DNA from: Ramlibacter sp.
GTDB lineage: Bacteria; Pseudomonadota; Gammaproteobacteria; Burkholderiales; Burkholderiaceae_C
DNA: 11,830 nucleotides
Assembly: GCA_025351615.1 (NCBI GenBank)
Contig: JANXVP010000366.1
Span: 1-11,830 of the forward strand
Reading direction: 5' to 3'
The notes under the pieces are model-generated. The model saw only the letters and a program-made list of their open reading frames with translations. It made no database searches and was not told where the DNA came from. Each line of letters begins with the position of its first letter. Within the stretch, counting starts at the first letter, position 1. Of the stretch, positions 1-9,162 are shown one piece after another. A program made the position numbers and the translations under genes.

Positions 1-534
1 CTGGGCACCTCGTCGTCCGAAACAGTGCTGCCGCGCATGATGACCAAGATGGAGAATCTGGGCGCACGCAAGTCGGTGGTCGGCCTGGTGATCCCGACGG
101 GCTATTCGTTCAACCTGGACGGCACGTCGATCTATCTGACGATGGCGGCAGTTTTCATTGCGCAGGCGACCAACACTCCGATGTCGCTCGGACAGCAACT
201 TACCTTGCTGGTGGTGCTGCTGCTCACGTCGAAAGGCGCGGCGGGCGTGACCGGCAGCGGCTTCATCGTGCTGGCGGCAACCTTGTCGGCGGTGGGACAC
301 TTGCCGGTTGCCGGCCTGGCGCTGATCCTGGGCATCGACCGCTTCATGTCCGAAGCACGGGCACTCACCAACCTGATCGGCAATGGTGTCGCAACCCTTG
401 TCGTCGCCAAGTGGACGGGTGACCTCGACACGGTGCGAATGCACCAGCAGTTGAACAACGAGACACCGCTGGACGCTGACGAGCCTGAGGTGGTCCTCGA
501 CAAGGTCGACGCGCACTTGCCGCCAGCCCGGTGA
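1..534 (+). CDS. dctA: C4-dicarboxylate transporter DctA, C-terminal part (truncated by window edge)
   Basis: The frame is open from base 1 and gives 177 residues ending at a TGA, so the start lies outside the window. DctA proteins are inner-membrane cation symporters that take up succinate, fumarate and malate. The fragment carries the dicarboxylate/amino-acid:cation symporter hallmarks in order: a serine-rich loop (GTSSSE) at the left edge, [16 protein letters not shown] in the middle, [13 protein letters not shown], and [19 protein letters not shown] near the end. These are the re-entrant loop and substrate-binding segments. They are followed by a short acidic cytoplasmic tail with no membrane segment. 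The NLDGTS and RALTNLIGN spellings favour DctA over glutamate transporters of the same family. It converges with topB, leaving about 100 nt in which I see no clear terminator. Family assignment is secure; dicarboxylate specificity is inferred from the family. Confidence 0.93.
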   Translation: MGTSSSETVLPRMMTKMENLGARKSVVGLVIPTGYSFNLDGTSIYLTMAAVFIAQATNTPMSLGQQLTLLVVLLLTSKGAAGVTGSGFIVLAATLSAVGHLPVAGLALILGIDRFMSEARALTNLIGNGVATLVVAKWTGDLDTVRMHQQLNNETPLDADEPEVVLDKVDAHLPPAR

Positions 535-635
535 CCGGTTAGAGCGTCACCAGATGCGCTGGCGTGGCGCCAACCACCGCAGGCAGTGGAATATGCTGGT
601 CGAAGCTGGCAAGCCGCCCCTTCTGTTTGACTTTT

Positions 636-3626
<2,991 letters not shown>

Positions 3627-3641
3627 TCTTCAATATGCCGC

Positions 3642-3672
3642 TTTATAGATGAAGTCGGTCGGCCTCCTTACA
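3642..3672 (-). promoter_or_regulatory. Candidate topB promoter
   Basis: Reading leftward, TTGTAA (plus 3667-3672) and TATAAA (plus 3642-3647) resemble -35 and -10 boxes separated by 19 nt, slightly longer than ideal. Transcription would begin near 3635. That leaves only about 9 nt before the annotated topB ATG at 3626, or about 24 nt before the internal ATG at 3611. It is supported by sequence resemblance only. Confidence 0.3.
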
Positions 3673-3685
3673 ATCTCGGCTTTCT

Positions 3686-3718
3686 CGCGTGTGCGCGTAC
3701 GCGCGCATGTGTGCACAT
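3686..3718. other. 33-nt perfect alternating purine-pyrimidine tract (potential Z-DNA)
   Basis: Every base from 3686 to 3718 alternates pyrimidine and purine without interruption, mostly as CG, TG and CA steps with only one TA step. It contains a perfect 12-bp palindrome GCGCGTACGCGC (3693-3704) and an 8-bp palindrome TGTGCACA (3710-3717). Such tracts are the classic sequences that flip to left-handed Z-DNA under negative supercoiling. This one lies between the divergent topB and SET genes, where transcription in both directions would raise negative supercoiling. The alternation is directly visible; Z-DNA formation and any regulatory effect are inference. Confidence 0.6.
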
Positions 3719-3740
3719 TCAACTTAACAGGTTTTCGGCA

Positions 3741-4205
3741 ATGCCAGTTTCCAACCGTTCGCGTCGCATCCAGACCCGGCTTTCCGGCGTCCACGGCAAG
3801 GGCGTCTTCGCAGTGCAGGCCATTGCAGAAGGCGAGACCATCATCGAATACGTCGGCCAGGTCATCACCTGGAAGGAGGCGCAACGCCGCCATCCGCACG
3901 ACCCCAAAGACCCGAACCATACCTTTTACTTCCACGTCGACGAAAAAAGGGTCATCGACGCCAAGCACGGCGGCAATTCGTCGCGCTGGATCAACCATTC
4001 CTGCAAGCCCAATTGCGAGGCCGACGAGGAGGACGGCCGGGTCTTCATCAAAGCGCTGCGCAACATCAAGGCCGGTGAAGAACTCAATTACGACTACGGC
4101 CTGATCATCGACGAGCGCTACACCCCCAAACTGAAGGCCGAATACCCCTGCTGGTGCGGCGCCGGAAATTGCCGCGGCACCTTGCTGGCGCCCAAGCGGC
4201 GCTGA
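3741..4205 (+). CDS. Small SET-domain protein lysine methyltransferase-like protein
   Basis: A 154-aa protein that is almost entirely a SET domain, the fold that transfers methyl groups from S-adenosylmethionine to lysine side chains. Visible motifs: HGKGVFA at about 18-24 (the SET-I G-x-G strand), RWINHSCKPNC at 82-92 with the NHSC cofactor/catalytic motif, EELNYDYG at 113-120 carrying the catalytic tyrosine region, and a CWCGAGNC post-SET motif (C137, C139, C144). Together with C88 these cysteines can form the post-SET zinc site. There is no signal peptide or other domain, so it is probably cytoplasmic. I chose the ATG at 3741 because the domain begins just after it; the frame stays open far upstream only as antisense of topB. 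An ACAGG nine bases before the ATG is a weak ribosome site. The next gene, birA, follows after 7 nt. The substrate is unknown; small SET proteins occur in scattered bacteria, including chlamydiae. Confidence 0.9.
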   Translation: MPVSNRSRRIQTRLSGVHGKGVFAVQAIAEGETIIEYVGQVITWKEAQRRHPHDPKDPNHTFYFHVDEKRVIDAKHGGNSSRWINHSCKPNCEADEEDGRVFIKALRNIKAGEELNYDYGLIIDERYTPKLKAEYPCWCGAGNCRGTLLAPKRR

Positions 4206-4212
4206 GACTGGC

Positions 4213-4983
4213 ATGCGATGGCCGGCTGAAGCGATCTGGCAGGCGGTGGCGCCGATACTTCCCGCTTTCACGGTCGAAGTCCTGCCGCAGCTAGCCTCTA
4301 CCAACAGCGAGCTGATGCGCCGCGGCCGCGCCGGTCTCACCGAGCCATCGCTGCTGGTTGCCGAGCAGCAAACCGCCGGTCGCGGCCGGCTCGGCCGGCA
4401 CTGGCACAGCCTGGCCGGCGATTCGCTCACCTTTTCGATGGGGCTGATGCTCGCGCCGTCGGACTGGTCGGGCCTGTCGCTCGCCGTCGGCGTGTGTCTG
4501 GCGGACGCCCTGCATCCGCGCGTCCGGCTGAAGTGGCCCAACGATTTGTGGCTGGACGATCGCAAGCTGGGTGGGATCCTGATCGAAACCGCGAGTTCCG
4601 GCGATGCGGCCGCGGCCGCCCCGGTAGCCCGTTACGCAGTGGTCGGGGTCGGCATCAACATCGTTCCCCGGCAGTTGTCAGGGCTGTCCACGCCGCCAGC
4701 CGCTCTGCAGGAGCTGCTGGCCGGGACCGACGCGGCGCAAACCTTGTTGCGGGTCGCCGAGCCGCTGGTGCGAACGCTGCAAGCTTTCGAGACCTTCGGC
4801 TTCGCTCCTTTCCAGGCCCGCTTCAACGCCCGCGACGCCCTGCGCGAGCGGCTGGTGGCGCTCAGCGACGGGACCACCGGAACGGCCCACGGCGCCAGTG
4901 AAACAGGAGCACTGCTGGTGCATACTGCGCACGGCATGCACGCCGTCACCAGCTCCGAAGTCAGCGTGCGCCCAGTGCCATGA
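4213..4983 (+). CDS. birA: Biotin--[acetyl-CoA-carboxylase] ligase BirA, monofunctional
   Basis: A 256-aa enzyme that activates biotin with ATP and attaches it to the biotin carrier lysine of acetyl-CoA carboxylase. Diagnostic motifs: STNSE at 29-33, QTAGRGRLGR at 53-62 (the biotinyl-AMP binding loop), KWPNDLW at 107-113, KLGGILIE at 118-125 with the catalytic-site lysine, and GVGINI at 145-150. A small C-terminal SH3-like domain ends in SSEVSVRP. The N-terminal winged helix of E. coli BirA is absent: catalytic-domain sequence begins within about 20 residues of the start, so this should be a ligase without repressor function. It starts 7 nt after the SET gene without a convincing Shine-Dalgarno and ends 4 nt before the SPOR gene, consistent with translational coupling. 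An Ala-rich stretch (130-138) is a surface loop insertion. Confidence 0.95.
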   Translation: MRWPAEAIWQAVAPILPAFTVEVLPQLASTNSELMRRGRAGLTEPSLLVAEQQTAGRGRLGRHWHSLAGDSLTFSMGLMLAPSDWSGLSLAVGVCLADALHPRVRLKWPNDLWLDDRKLGGILIETASSGDAAAAAPVARYAVVGVGINIVPRQLSGLSTPPAALQELLAGTDAAQTLLRVAEPLVRTLQAFETFGFAPFQARFNARDALRERLVALSDGTTGTAHGASETGALLVHTAHGMHAVTSSEVSVRPVP

Positions 4984-4987
4984 GTTC

Positions 4988-5641
4988 ATGCTGCGCCTGA
5001 TCGTCCTTCTCCTGTTGCTGGCCAACGGGGCCTTTTACGCCTGGTCCCGGGGGCTGCTGGTCGCGTGGGGCATCGCGCCCGTCACCCAGTCCGAGCCGCA
5101 ACGCCTGACCCAGCAGATCCGGCCCGAAGCGCTGCGCATGTTGAACGCCGACGAGGCCAGGCCGGTGGAGGTTGCTGCCGCGGTTGCGAAGGCGGCGGAG
5201 TGCCTGCAGGCCGGCCCGTTCGAAGATGCGCTGGTGGCGCCGCTTCGCACTAGTCTGGGCGGGTGGCCGGCCGGATCGTGGGCGCTGGAGCCGACGGTCG
5301 AGCCGGCGCGCTGGATCGTCTACATGGGCAAGTACCCGAGCACGGAGGCCGTGATCAAGAAGAAGGGCGAGCTGCGCCAGATTGGCGTGTCGTTCCAGGC
5401 GGTGGTCAATCCGGCCCTGGAGCCGGGGCTCTCGTTGGGCAGTTTCAAGACCGAGAACGAAGCTAACGACCACCTGACCACGCTGTCGGAACGCGGTGTC
5501 CACACTGCGCGGGTCGTGGTGGAGCGCCCGGAGCAGCGCGGCCAGCTGCTCAAGCTGCCCGCTGTCGACGACACGTTGCGGACGCGCGTCGAGGACCTCA
5601 AGGCCGCGCTGGCGGGCAAGGCCCTGCGCGCTTGCCGCTGA
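4988..5641 (+). CDS. Membrane-anchored SPOR-like domain protein
   Basis: A 217-aa protein. An N-terminal hydrophobic segment (residues 2-20, MLRLIVLLLLLANGAFYAW) forms a signal anchor, placing the rest in the periplasm. Residues about 107-180 resemble a divergent SPOR domain: WIVYMGKYPS, a helix, a second strand, then SLGSFKTENEANDHL and VHTARVVVER. SPOR domains bind denuded peptidoglycan, usually at the division site. A CLQAGPF segment at 72-78 looks like another SPOR-type strand start. I chose the ATG at 4988 over the longer open frame from 4898 because 4988 begins exactly at the hydrophobic segment and 4 nt after the birA stop; the longer frame would overlap birA by 86 nt. Proteins of this shape often sit beside birA in Burkholderiales, as recalled from general knowledge. 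The GST gene follows after 21 nt. The SPOR call is by pattern and moderately sure. Confidence 0.78.
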   Translation: MLRLIVLLLLLANGAFYAWSRGLLVAWGIAPVTQSEPQRLTQQIRPEALRMLNADEARPVEVAAAVAKAAECLQAGPFEDALVAPLRTSLGGWPAGSWALEPTVEPARWIVYMGKYPSTEAVIKKKGELRQIGVSFQAVVNPALEPGLSLGSFKTENEANDHLTTLSERGVHTARVVVERPEQRGQLLKLPAVDDTLRTRVEDLKAALAGKALRACR

Positions 5642-5662
5642 ATCCCCGATGGAGACAACCCG

Positions 5663-6316
5663 ATGAAGCTCTATTTCGCGCCTGGCGCGTGCTCCTTCGT
5701 GCCCCACACTTTGCTGGAGGCAGCCGGCGAGCCGTTCGAACCCGCGCTGGTCAAGTTGCACAAAGGCGAAAATTACAGCGACGACTACAAGGCGCTCAAC
5801 CCGCGCAGCCAGGTCCCGGTGCTGGTCGACGGCGGCCAGGTGATCACCCAGATCGTCGCGATCGTGAACCACCTGAACGACCGCTTCCCGCAGCTCGAGC
5901 TGATTCCCCGCGAGCCGCTGGCGCGAACCCGGATGCTTGAGACGCTGGCCTGGATGAACAACACGGTGCATCCGACGTTCACCCACATCTTCCTGCCGCA
6001 CAAGTTCGCCGAGTCCGAAGCGGCCAAGGCGGAACTCAAGGCCTTCAACACCCACCTGTATCGCGGCTGGATGGGAGAGCTCGAGGCGCTGGTCGAAAAG
6101 GCCGGACGCACCGGACGGCCTTACCTGGCCGGAGACAGATTCGGGCCGCTCGATCCGTACGCTGTGACCTTGGCGCGGTGGGGCACCATCGCGGGCATCG
6201 ACCCCGCCGGGTTTCCCGCCACCTGGGAATTAATCGGCCGCATCGCAACGCTGCCCTGCGTGGCGCGCGCGATCCAGCGCGAACGGCTGCAGCTGAACCT
6301 GTACCAGTCTGCCTAG
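5663..6316 (+). CDS. Glutathione S-transferase, beta-class-like
   Basis: A 217-aa cytoplasmic protein with the two-domain GST architecture: a thioredoxin-fold N-terminus (1-80) and a helical C-terminus (about 90-205). MKLYFAPGACSFVPH carries the Cys10 typical of beta-class bacterial GSTs, and NPRSQVPVL (46-54) gives the cis-proline that holds glutathione. The C-terminal domain has YLAGDRFGPLDPYAVT, close to the usual N-capping box with a conserved Asp. Oddity: the glutathione-binding TE(G/S)xAI motif reads TQIVAI (62-67), so the usual Glu is Gln63 and the small residue is Ile64. A GGAGA ribosome site (5651-5655) lies 7 nt before the ATG, the best in this cluster. It is last in the SET-birA-SPOR-GST run, and its stop overlaps the opposing kinase stop by 4 nt. 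The substrate is not predictable. Confidence 0.92.
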   Translation: MKLYFAPGACSFVPHTLLEAAGEPFEPALVKLHKGENYSDDYKALNPRSQVPVLVDGGQVITQIVAIVNHLNDRFPQLELIPREPLARTRMLETLAWMNNTVHPTFTHIFLPHKFAESEAAKAELKAFNTHLYRGWMGELEALVEKAGRTGRPYLAGDRFGPLDPYAVTLARWGTIAGIDPAGFPATWELIGRIATLPCVARAIQRERLQLNLYQSA

Positions 6317-7770
6317 GCCGGATCGACGGGTGCGTCGCCGATGACGAAGCGCACCGTCACGCGGGTACCGGGCGGCGTATGTCCGGGGTGCGCTTCCTCG
6401 ATCCGGATGCTGGCGTTGTGCTGGCGCGCGATCTCCAGCACGATCGACAGGCCGAGACCCGATCCGTCGACGTTGGTCCCAAGCGCCCGGTAGAACGGCT
6501 GCAAGACCAGCTCCCGCTCGTGCTCGGGGATGCCGGGGCCCGAATCCTCCACTTGCAGCACGAGCACGCCGCCGAACGGGTCGCCCAGCACGCGCGCCGT
6601 GATCACGCCCGGATGTTGCGCACTGGACGGCGTGTAGTTGATAGCGTTGTCCAGCAGGTTGCGGATCATTTCCTTCAACAGGGTCGGATTACCCGGCAGG
6701 ACGACGCCGGGCGTGCCCGGGCCGGCACCGTCGTACCCGAGATCGAAACGCTTGTCCATGCTGCGGGGGACCGAGTCCTGCACCACCTCCATGGTCAGTT
6801 GCGCCAAATCGCAGCGCTGGCGGGCGATGGTCTGCTGGCCGCTGCTTTCGGCGCGAGCGAGCGCCAGCAGCTGGTTCACCGTGTGGGTCGCGCGAATGCT
6901 GGAGCGGCCGATCTGCTTGAGCGACTGCTTCAATTCTTCGGCGTTGAATGCCTCGCGCTGGGCCAGGTCGGCCTGCATGCGCAGCCCGGCGAGAGGCGTC
7001 TTGAGCTGGTGCGCCGCGTCCGCGAGAAAGCGCTTTTGCGTCGCAATCGAATCCTTCAGGCGCGTCAGCAAGTCGTTGATGGAGGACACGAGCGGTGCGA
7101 CTTCGAGCGGGACGGCCTTGTCGTCCAGCGGGCTCAAGTCGTCAGGCTTGCGGGCCCGAATGCGTTCTTCCAGCTGCGACAGCGGCTTGATGCCGCGCAC
7201 CAGCGCCAGCCACACCAGCAGCACCGCAAGCGGCAGGATGACGAACTGCGGCAGCATCACGCCTTTGATGATTTCCGTGGCCAGGACCGAGCGCTTCTCG
7301 CGGGTCTCAGCGACCTGCACCAGTCCCGGCTGGCCATCGGGCAGGTCCAGCTTGACCCAGGTGTACGCAATGCGCACGTCGACTCCTCGCATCTCATCGT
7401 CGCGCAGGCGCACTTCGCCGACGGCCGGCCGCTCCTCCTCGTGTGGCCCGGGAAAATCCTTCTCGCCACCCAGGACCTCGCCCCGGGCGCCCAGCACCTG
7501 GTAGTAGACGAGATCGGAGTCGTCGGCACGCAACAGCTCGCGCGCCGGCTGCGGCAGGTTGAAGACGACGCGCTGGTTTTGCACCGTCACCAGCTGGGCC
7601 AGCGCCTGCACGTTGTATTCGAGCGCGCGGTCGAACGGTTTGCCGGCGATGCTCTGGGCGACCAGCCAGGTCAGCGCCAGGCTGACCGGCCACAGCAGCA
7701 GCAGCGGCGTCAGCATCCAGTCGAGGATCTCGCCGAACAGCGAGCGCTGCTCTCGCTGGAAGATTTTCAT
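6313..7770 (-). CDS. TctE-like membrane sensor histidine kinase
   Basis: A 485-aa inner-membrane kinase. The cytoplasmic start is followed by a hydrophobic segment (about 20-40), a periplasmic region (about 41-168) of the 2CSK_N/TctE N-terminal type, and a second membrane segment (about 171-192). After a HAMP-like linker (193-245) comes the phosphoacceptor helix FLADAAHQLKTPLAGLR with His254, then the ATPase domain: N-box NLLDNAINYTP (371-381), G1 box EDSGPGIP (408-415), PFYRAL (425-430) and G2 box GSGLGLSI (436-443). All catalytic residues are present. The response regulator lies upstream on the same strand, 27 nt away, so the two form an operon. TctE relatives sense tricarboxylates and control their transporters; QseC-like kinases are the alternative. 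No such transporter is adjacent, so the ligand is unknown. The ATG at 7770 has only a weak upstream GGGG stretch as ribosome site. Confidence 0.93.
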   Translation of the reverse strand: MKIFQREQRSLFGEILDWMLTPLLLLWPVSLALTWLVAQSIAGKPFDRALEYNVQALAQLVTVQNQRVVFNLPQPARELLRADDSDLVYYQVLGARGEVLGGEKDFPGPHEEERPAVGEVRLRDDEMRGVDVRIAYTWVKLDLPDGQPGLVQVAETREKRSVLATEIIKGVMLPQFVILPLAVLLVWLALVRGIKPLSQLEERIRARKPDDLSPLDDKAVPLEVAPLVSSINDLLTRLKDSIATQKRFLADAAHQLKTPLAGLRMQADLAQREAFNAEELKQSLKQIGRSSIRATHTVNQLLALARAESSGQQTIARQRCDLAQLTMEVVQDSVPRSMDKRFDLGYDGAGPGTPGVVLPGNPTLLKEMIRNLLDNAINYTPSSAQHPGVITARVLGDPFGGVLVLQVEDSGPGIPEHERELVLQPFYRALGTNVDGSGLGLSIVLEIARQHNASIRIEEAHPGHTPPGTRVTVRFVIGDAPVDPA

Positions 7771-7797
7771 CGCGTGGCGCCCCGGTCCATAGCCGGC

Positions 7798-8472
7798 TCA
7801 GGCGGCGATCTTTTCGAGGCAGTAGCCCAGGCCGCGCACGGTCGCGATGCGGATCGGCCCCTTTTCGATTTTCTTGCGCAAGCGGTGGATGTAGACCTCG
7901 ATCGCGTTGTTGCTCACTTCTTCGCCCCACTCGCACAGGCGCTCGACCAGCTGGTCCTTGCTGACCAGCCGGCCGGCGCGCTGCAGCAGCACCTCGAGCA
8001 GCCCCAGCTCGCGGGCCGAGAGTTCGACCATCTTGCCGTCGATGGTCGCGACGCGGCCGGCCTGGTCGTACACCAGGGGTCCGTGCTTGATCGTGCTGCT
8101 GGTGCCGCCCATTCCGCGCCGCGTCAGAGCGCGCACGCGGGCCTCCAGTTCCTGCAGGCTGAAGGGCTTGGCCATGTAGTCGTCGGCGCCGTAGTCGAGG
8201 CCCTTGACCCGTTCTTCGACGCTGTCGGCGGCTGTGAGGATCAGCACCGGCAGCGACGACCCGCGGCTGCGCAGCTTGCGCAGCACTTCCAGGCCGTGCA
8301 ATTTTGGCAGTCCCAGATCGAGGATCAACAGGTCGAACTCGTTGTTGGTCATCAGCGCGGCTTCGGCTTCGGTGCCGCTCGCCACATGGTCCACCGCGGC
8401 GCCCGATGCACGCAGGGTCCGGAGCAATCCGTCGGCCAGCACCTGGTCGTCTTCGGCAATCAGTATCCGCAT
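7798..8472 (-). CDS. OmpR/PhoB-family response regulator (TctD-like)
   Basis: A 224-aa DNA-binding regulator paired with the downstream sensor kinase. The receiver domain (1-117) has the acidic pocket EDD (7-9), phosphoacceptor D52 in LILDLGLP, T80 in LILTAAD and K102 in MAKPFSL, the complete set needed for phosphorylation. The winged-helix effector (about 128-222) shows LSARELGLLEVLLQ, LVERLCEW, then NAIEVYIHRLRKKI, the recognition-helix region of the OmpR class, and ends VRGLGYCLEK. A strong GAGGAG (plus 8479-8484) sits 6 nt before the ATG at 8472. The MarR gene lies 65 nt upstream on the same strand. A TAAAAT-like -10 is present in that gap without a matching -35, so the pair could have its own promoter or be read from MarR. 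Targets are unknown; autoregulation would be usual for the class. Confidence 0.94.
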   Translation of the reverse strand: MRILIAEDDQVLADGLLRTLRASGAAVDHVASGTEAEAALMTNNEFDLLILDLGLPKLHGLEVLRKLRSRGSSLPVLILTAADSVEERVKGLDYGADDYMAKPFSLQELEARVRALTRRGMGGTSSTIKHGPLVYDQAGRVATIDGKMVELSARELGLLEVLLQRAGRLVSKDQLVERLCEWGEEVSNNAIEVYIHRLRKKIEKGPIRIATVRGLGYCLEKIAA

Positions 8473-8478
8473 GGCAGT

Positions 8479-8484
8479 CTCCTC
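8479..8484 (-). promoter_or_regulatory. Shine-Dalgarno of the response regulator
   Basis: On the minus strand this reads GAGGAG, 6 nt upstream of the ATG whose first base is 8472. It is much stronger than the sites of neighbouring genes and fixes the start codon. It suggests efficient translation of the regulator relative to its kinase. Confidence 0.7.
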
Positions 8485-8537
8485 GTTGATCGGCGGCGCC
8501 TGCTGTTCTCATCGCCCCGGCAAATTTTAGGGCCTGC

Positions 8538-9020
8538 TCACGCGGTGGCGCCGGCGTAGGCTTCCAGTCCGATGGACACCACGGTGGCGATTTCGTCCCC
8601 CACTTCGGCGCGGAATTCAGCTTCGGCCTGCGCGACAGCCTCCTTGAACGCCTGGAGCCAGGCCAGCCCCATCGGCGTGAAGCAGACCATGCGCGCGCGG
8701 GCGTCGCGGCTGTCGGGTTCGCGCCGCACCAGGCCCCAGGCTTCGCACTGGTCCACCAGGTCACCCATCGCCTGCTTGCTCATCCCGGCGCTCTGCGCCA
8801 GTGCCGTGAGGCGCGCGCCCTGAACGGCCAGGTGGCGAGTGATGTGGATGTGCGCTGCACTCACCTGGGCGCGCGCTGCGAGATTGGACAACGCCAGCGG
8901 CACATCGACGTTGTGCGCCATCAGGTGCATCACGCGCTCGTCGAATCGGCGCATGGCGTGACCCAGCAAGCGACCCAGGTGGACGGGCCGGCGGGTTTCG
9001 GAAAGAGCGTCGCCAGCCAT
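8538..9020 (-). CDS. MarR-family transcriptional regulator
   Basis: A 160-aa winged-helix regulator. Residues about 70-98 form the helix-turn-helix (RLTALAQSAGMSKQAMGDLV, then QCEAWGLV), and RREPDSRDARARMVCFTPMG (99-118) is the classic MarR wing with its Asp-Ser-Arg-Asp-Ala-Arg signature. Flanking helices (13-45 and 118-158) would make the dimer interface. MarR proteins usually repress a neighbouring gene and release DNA on binding a small ligand. I chose the ATG at 9020; a TTG at 9038 in the same frame would add six residues, and neither has a good Shine-Dalgarno. The gene points away from recA across about 140 nt and precedes the two-component pair on the same strand. Its target is not evident: no efflux or detoxification gene is divergent, and recA is normally under LexA. 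Confidence 0.87.
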   Translation of the reverse strand: MAGDALSETRRPVHLGRLLGHAMRRFDERVMHLMAHNVDVPLALSNLAARAQVSAAHIHITRHLAVQGARLTALAQSAGMSKQAMGDLVDQCEAWGLVRREPDSRDARARMVCFTPMGLAWLQAFKEAVAQAEAEFRAEVGDEIATVVSIGLEAYAGATA

Positions 9021-9028
9021 CTTTAAAT

Positions 9029-9061
9029 AGTAAGGCAAACTGACGATAAAATTGGTTTACT
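9029..9061. promoter_or_regulatory. Weak inverted repeat, possible MarR autoregulatory operator
   Basis: AGTAA (9029-9033) and TTACT (9057-9061) form short inverted arms centred at about 9045, just upstream of the MarR ATG, in an AT-rich stretch unlike its surroundings. MarR-family repressors commonly bind inverted repeats at their own promoters. The arms are short and their separation is longer than the usual MarR site, so this is a weak candidate. The right arm overlaps the proposed recA -35 box. Confidence 0.2.
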
Positions 9062-9085
9062 TCCCAGGACCATGGACGTTATATT
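9056..9085 (+). promoter_or_regulatory. Candidate recA promoter
   Basis: TTTACT (9056-9061) and TATATT (9080-9085, one mismatch from TATAAT) are separated by 18 nt and point toward recA. Initiation near 9092 would place the SOS box just downstream of the start, a position where LexA can still block transcription. The -35 match is only 4 of 6. Confidence 0.35.
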
Positions 9086-9103
9086 ACTGATCAAGCATCC
9101 AGC

Positions 9104-9119
9104 CTGTGAATAAAAACAA
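9104..9119 (+). promoter_or_regulatory. LexA-binding SOS box upstream of recA
   Basis: CTGT at 9104-9107, eight mostly A/T bases, then ACAA at 9116-9119. This matches the proteobacterial LexA operator CTGT-N8-ACAG except for the last base, 43 nt before the recA ATG. Its position, form and downstream gene agree with SOS control of recA. Confidence 0.75.
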
Positions 9120-9150
9120 CTGGATAAGATCGCTCAACTTATTGATTCAC

Positions 9151-9156
9151 AAGGAG
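9151..9156 (+). promoter_or_regulatory. Shine-Dalgarno of recA
   Basis: AAGGAG lies 6 nt before the ATG at 9163. It decides the start codon against an in-frame GTG at 9106 that would add 19 residues and would overlap the SOS box. Confidence 0.8.
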
Positions 9157-9162
9157 ATTTTC

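Noticed and set aside
560..572. Hairpin TGGCG-TGG-CGCCA between dctA and topB
   Set aside because: No T-run follows on either strand, and the only T-run nearby (632-637) is 60 nt away with no adjoining stem, so it is not supported as a terminator.
4898..4987. Upstream extension of the SPOR gene inside birA
   Set aside because: It would overlap birA by 86 nt and put 30 non-hydrophobic residues before the membrane anchor; the ATG at 4988 fits better.
6178..8559. 793-codon plus-strand open frame across the two-component genes
   Set aside because: It is a complement-strand shadow of the kinase and regulator, whose motifs are complete on the minus strand.
9106..9162. GTG start extending recA by 19 residues
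   Set aside because: The GTG lies inside the SOS box, while the ATG at 9163 has AAGGAG at ideal spacing and gives the normal RecA N-terminus.
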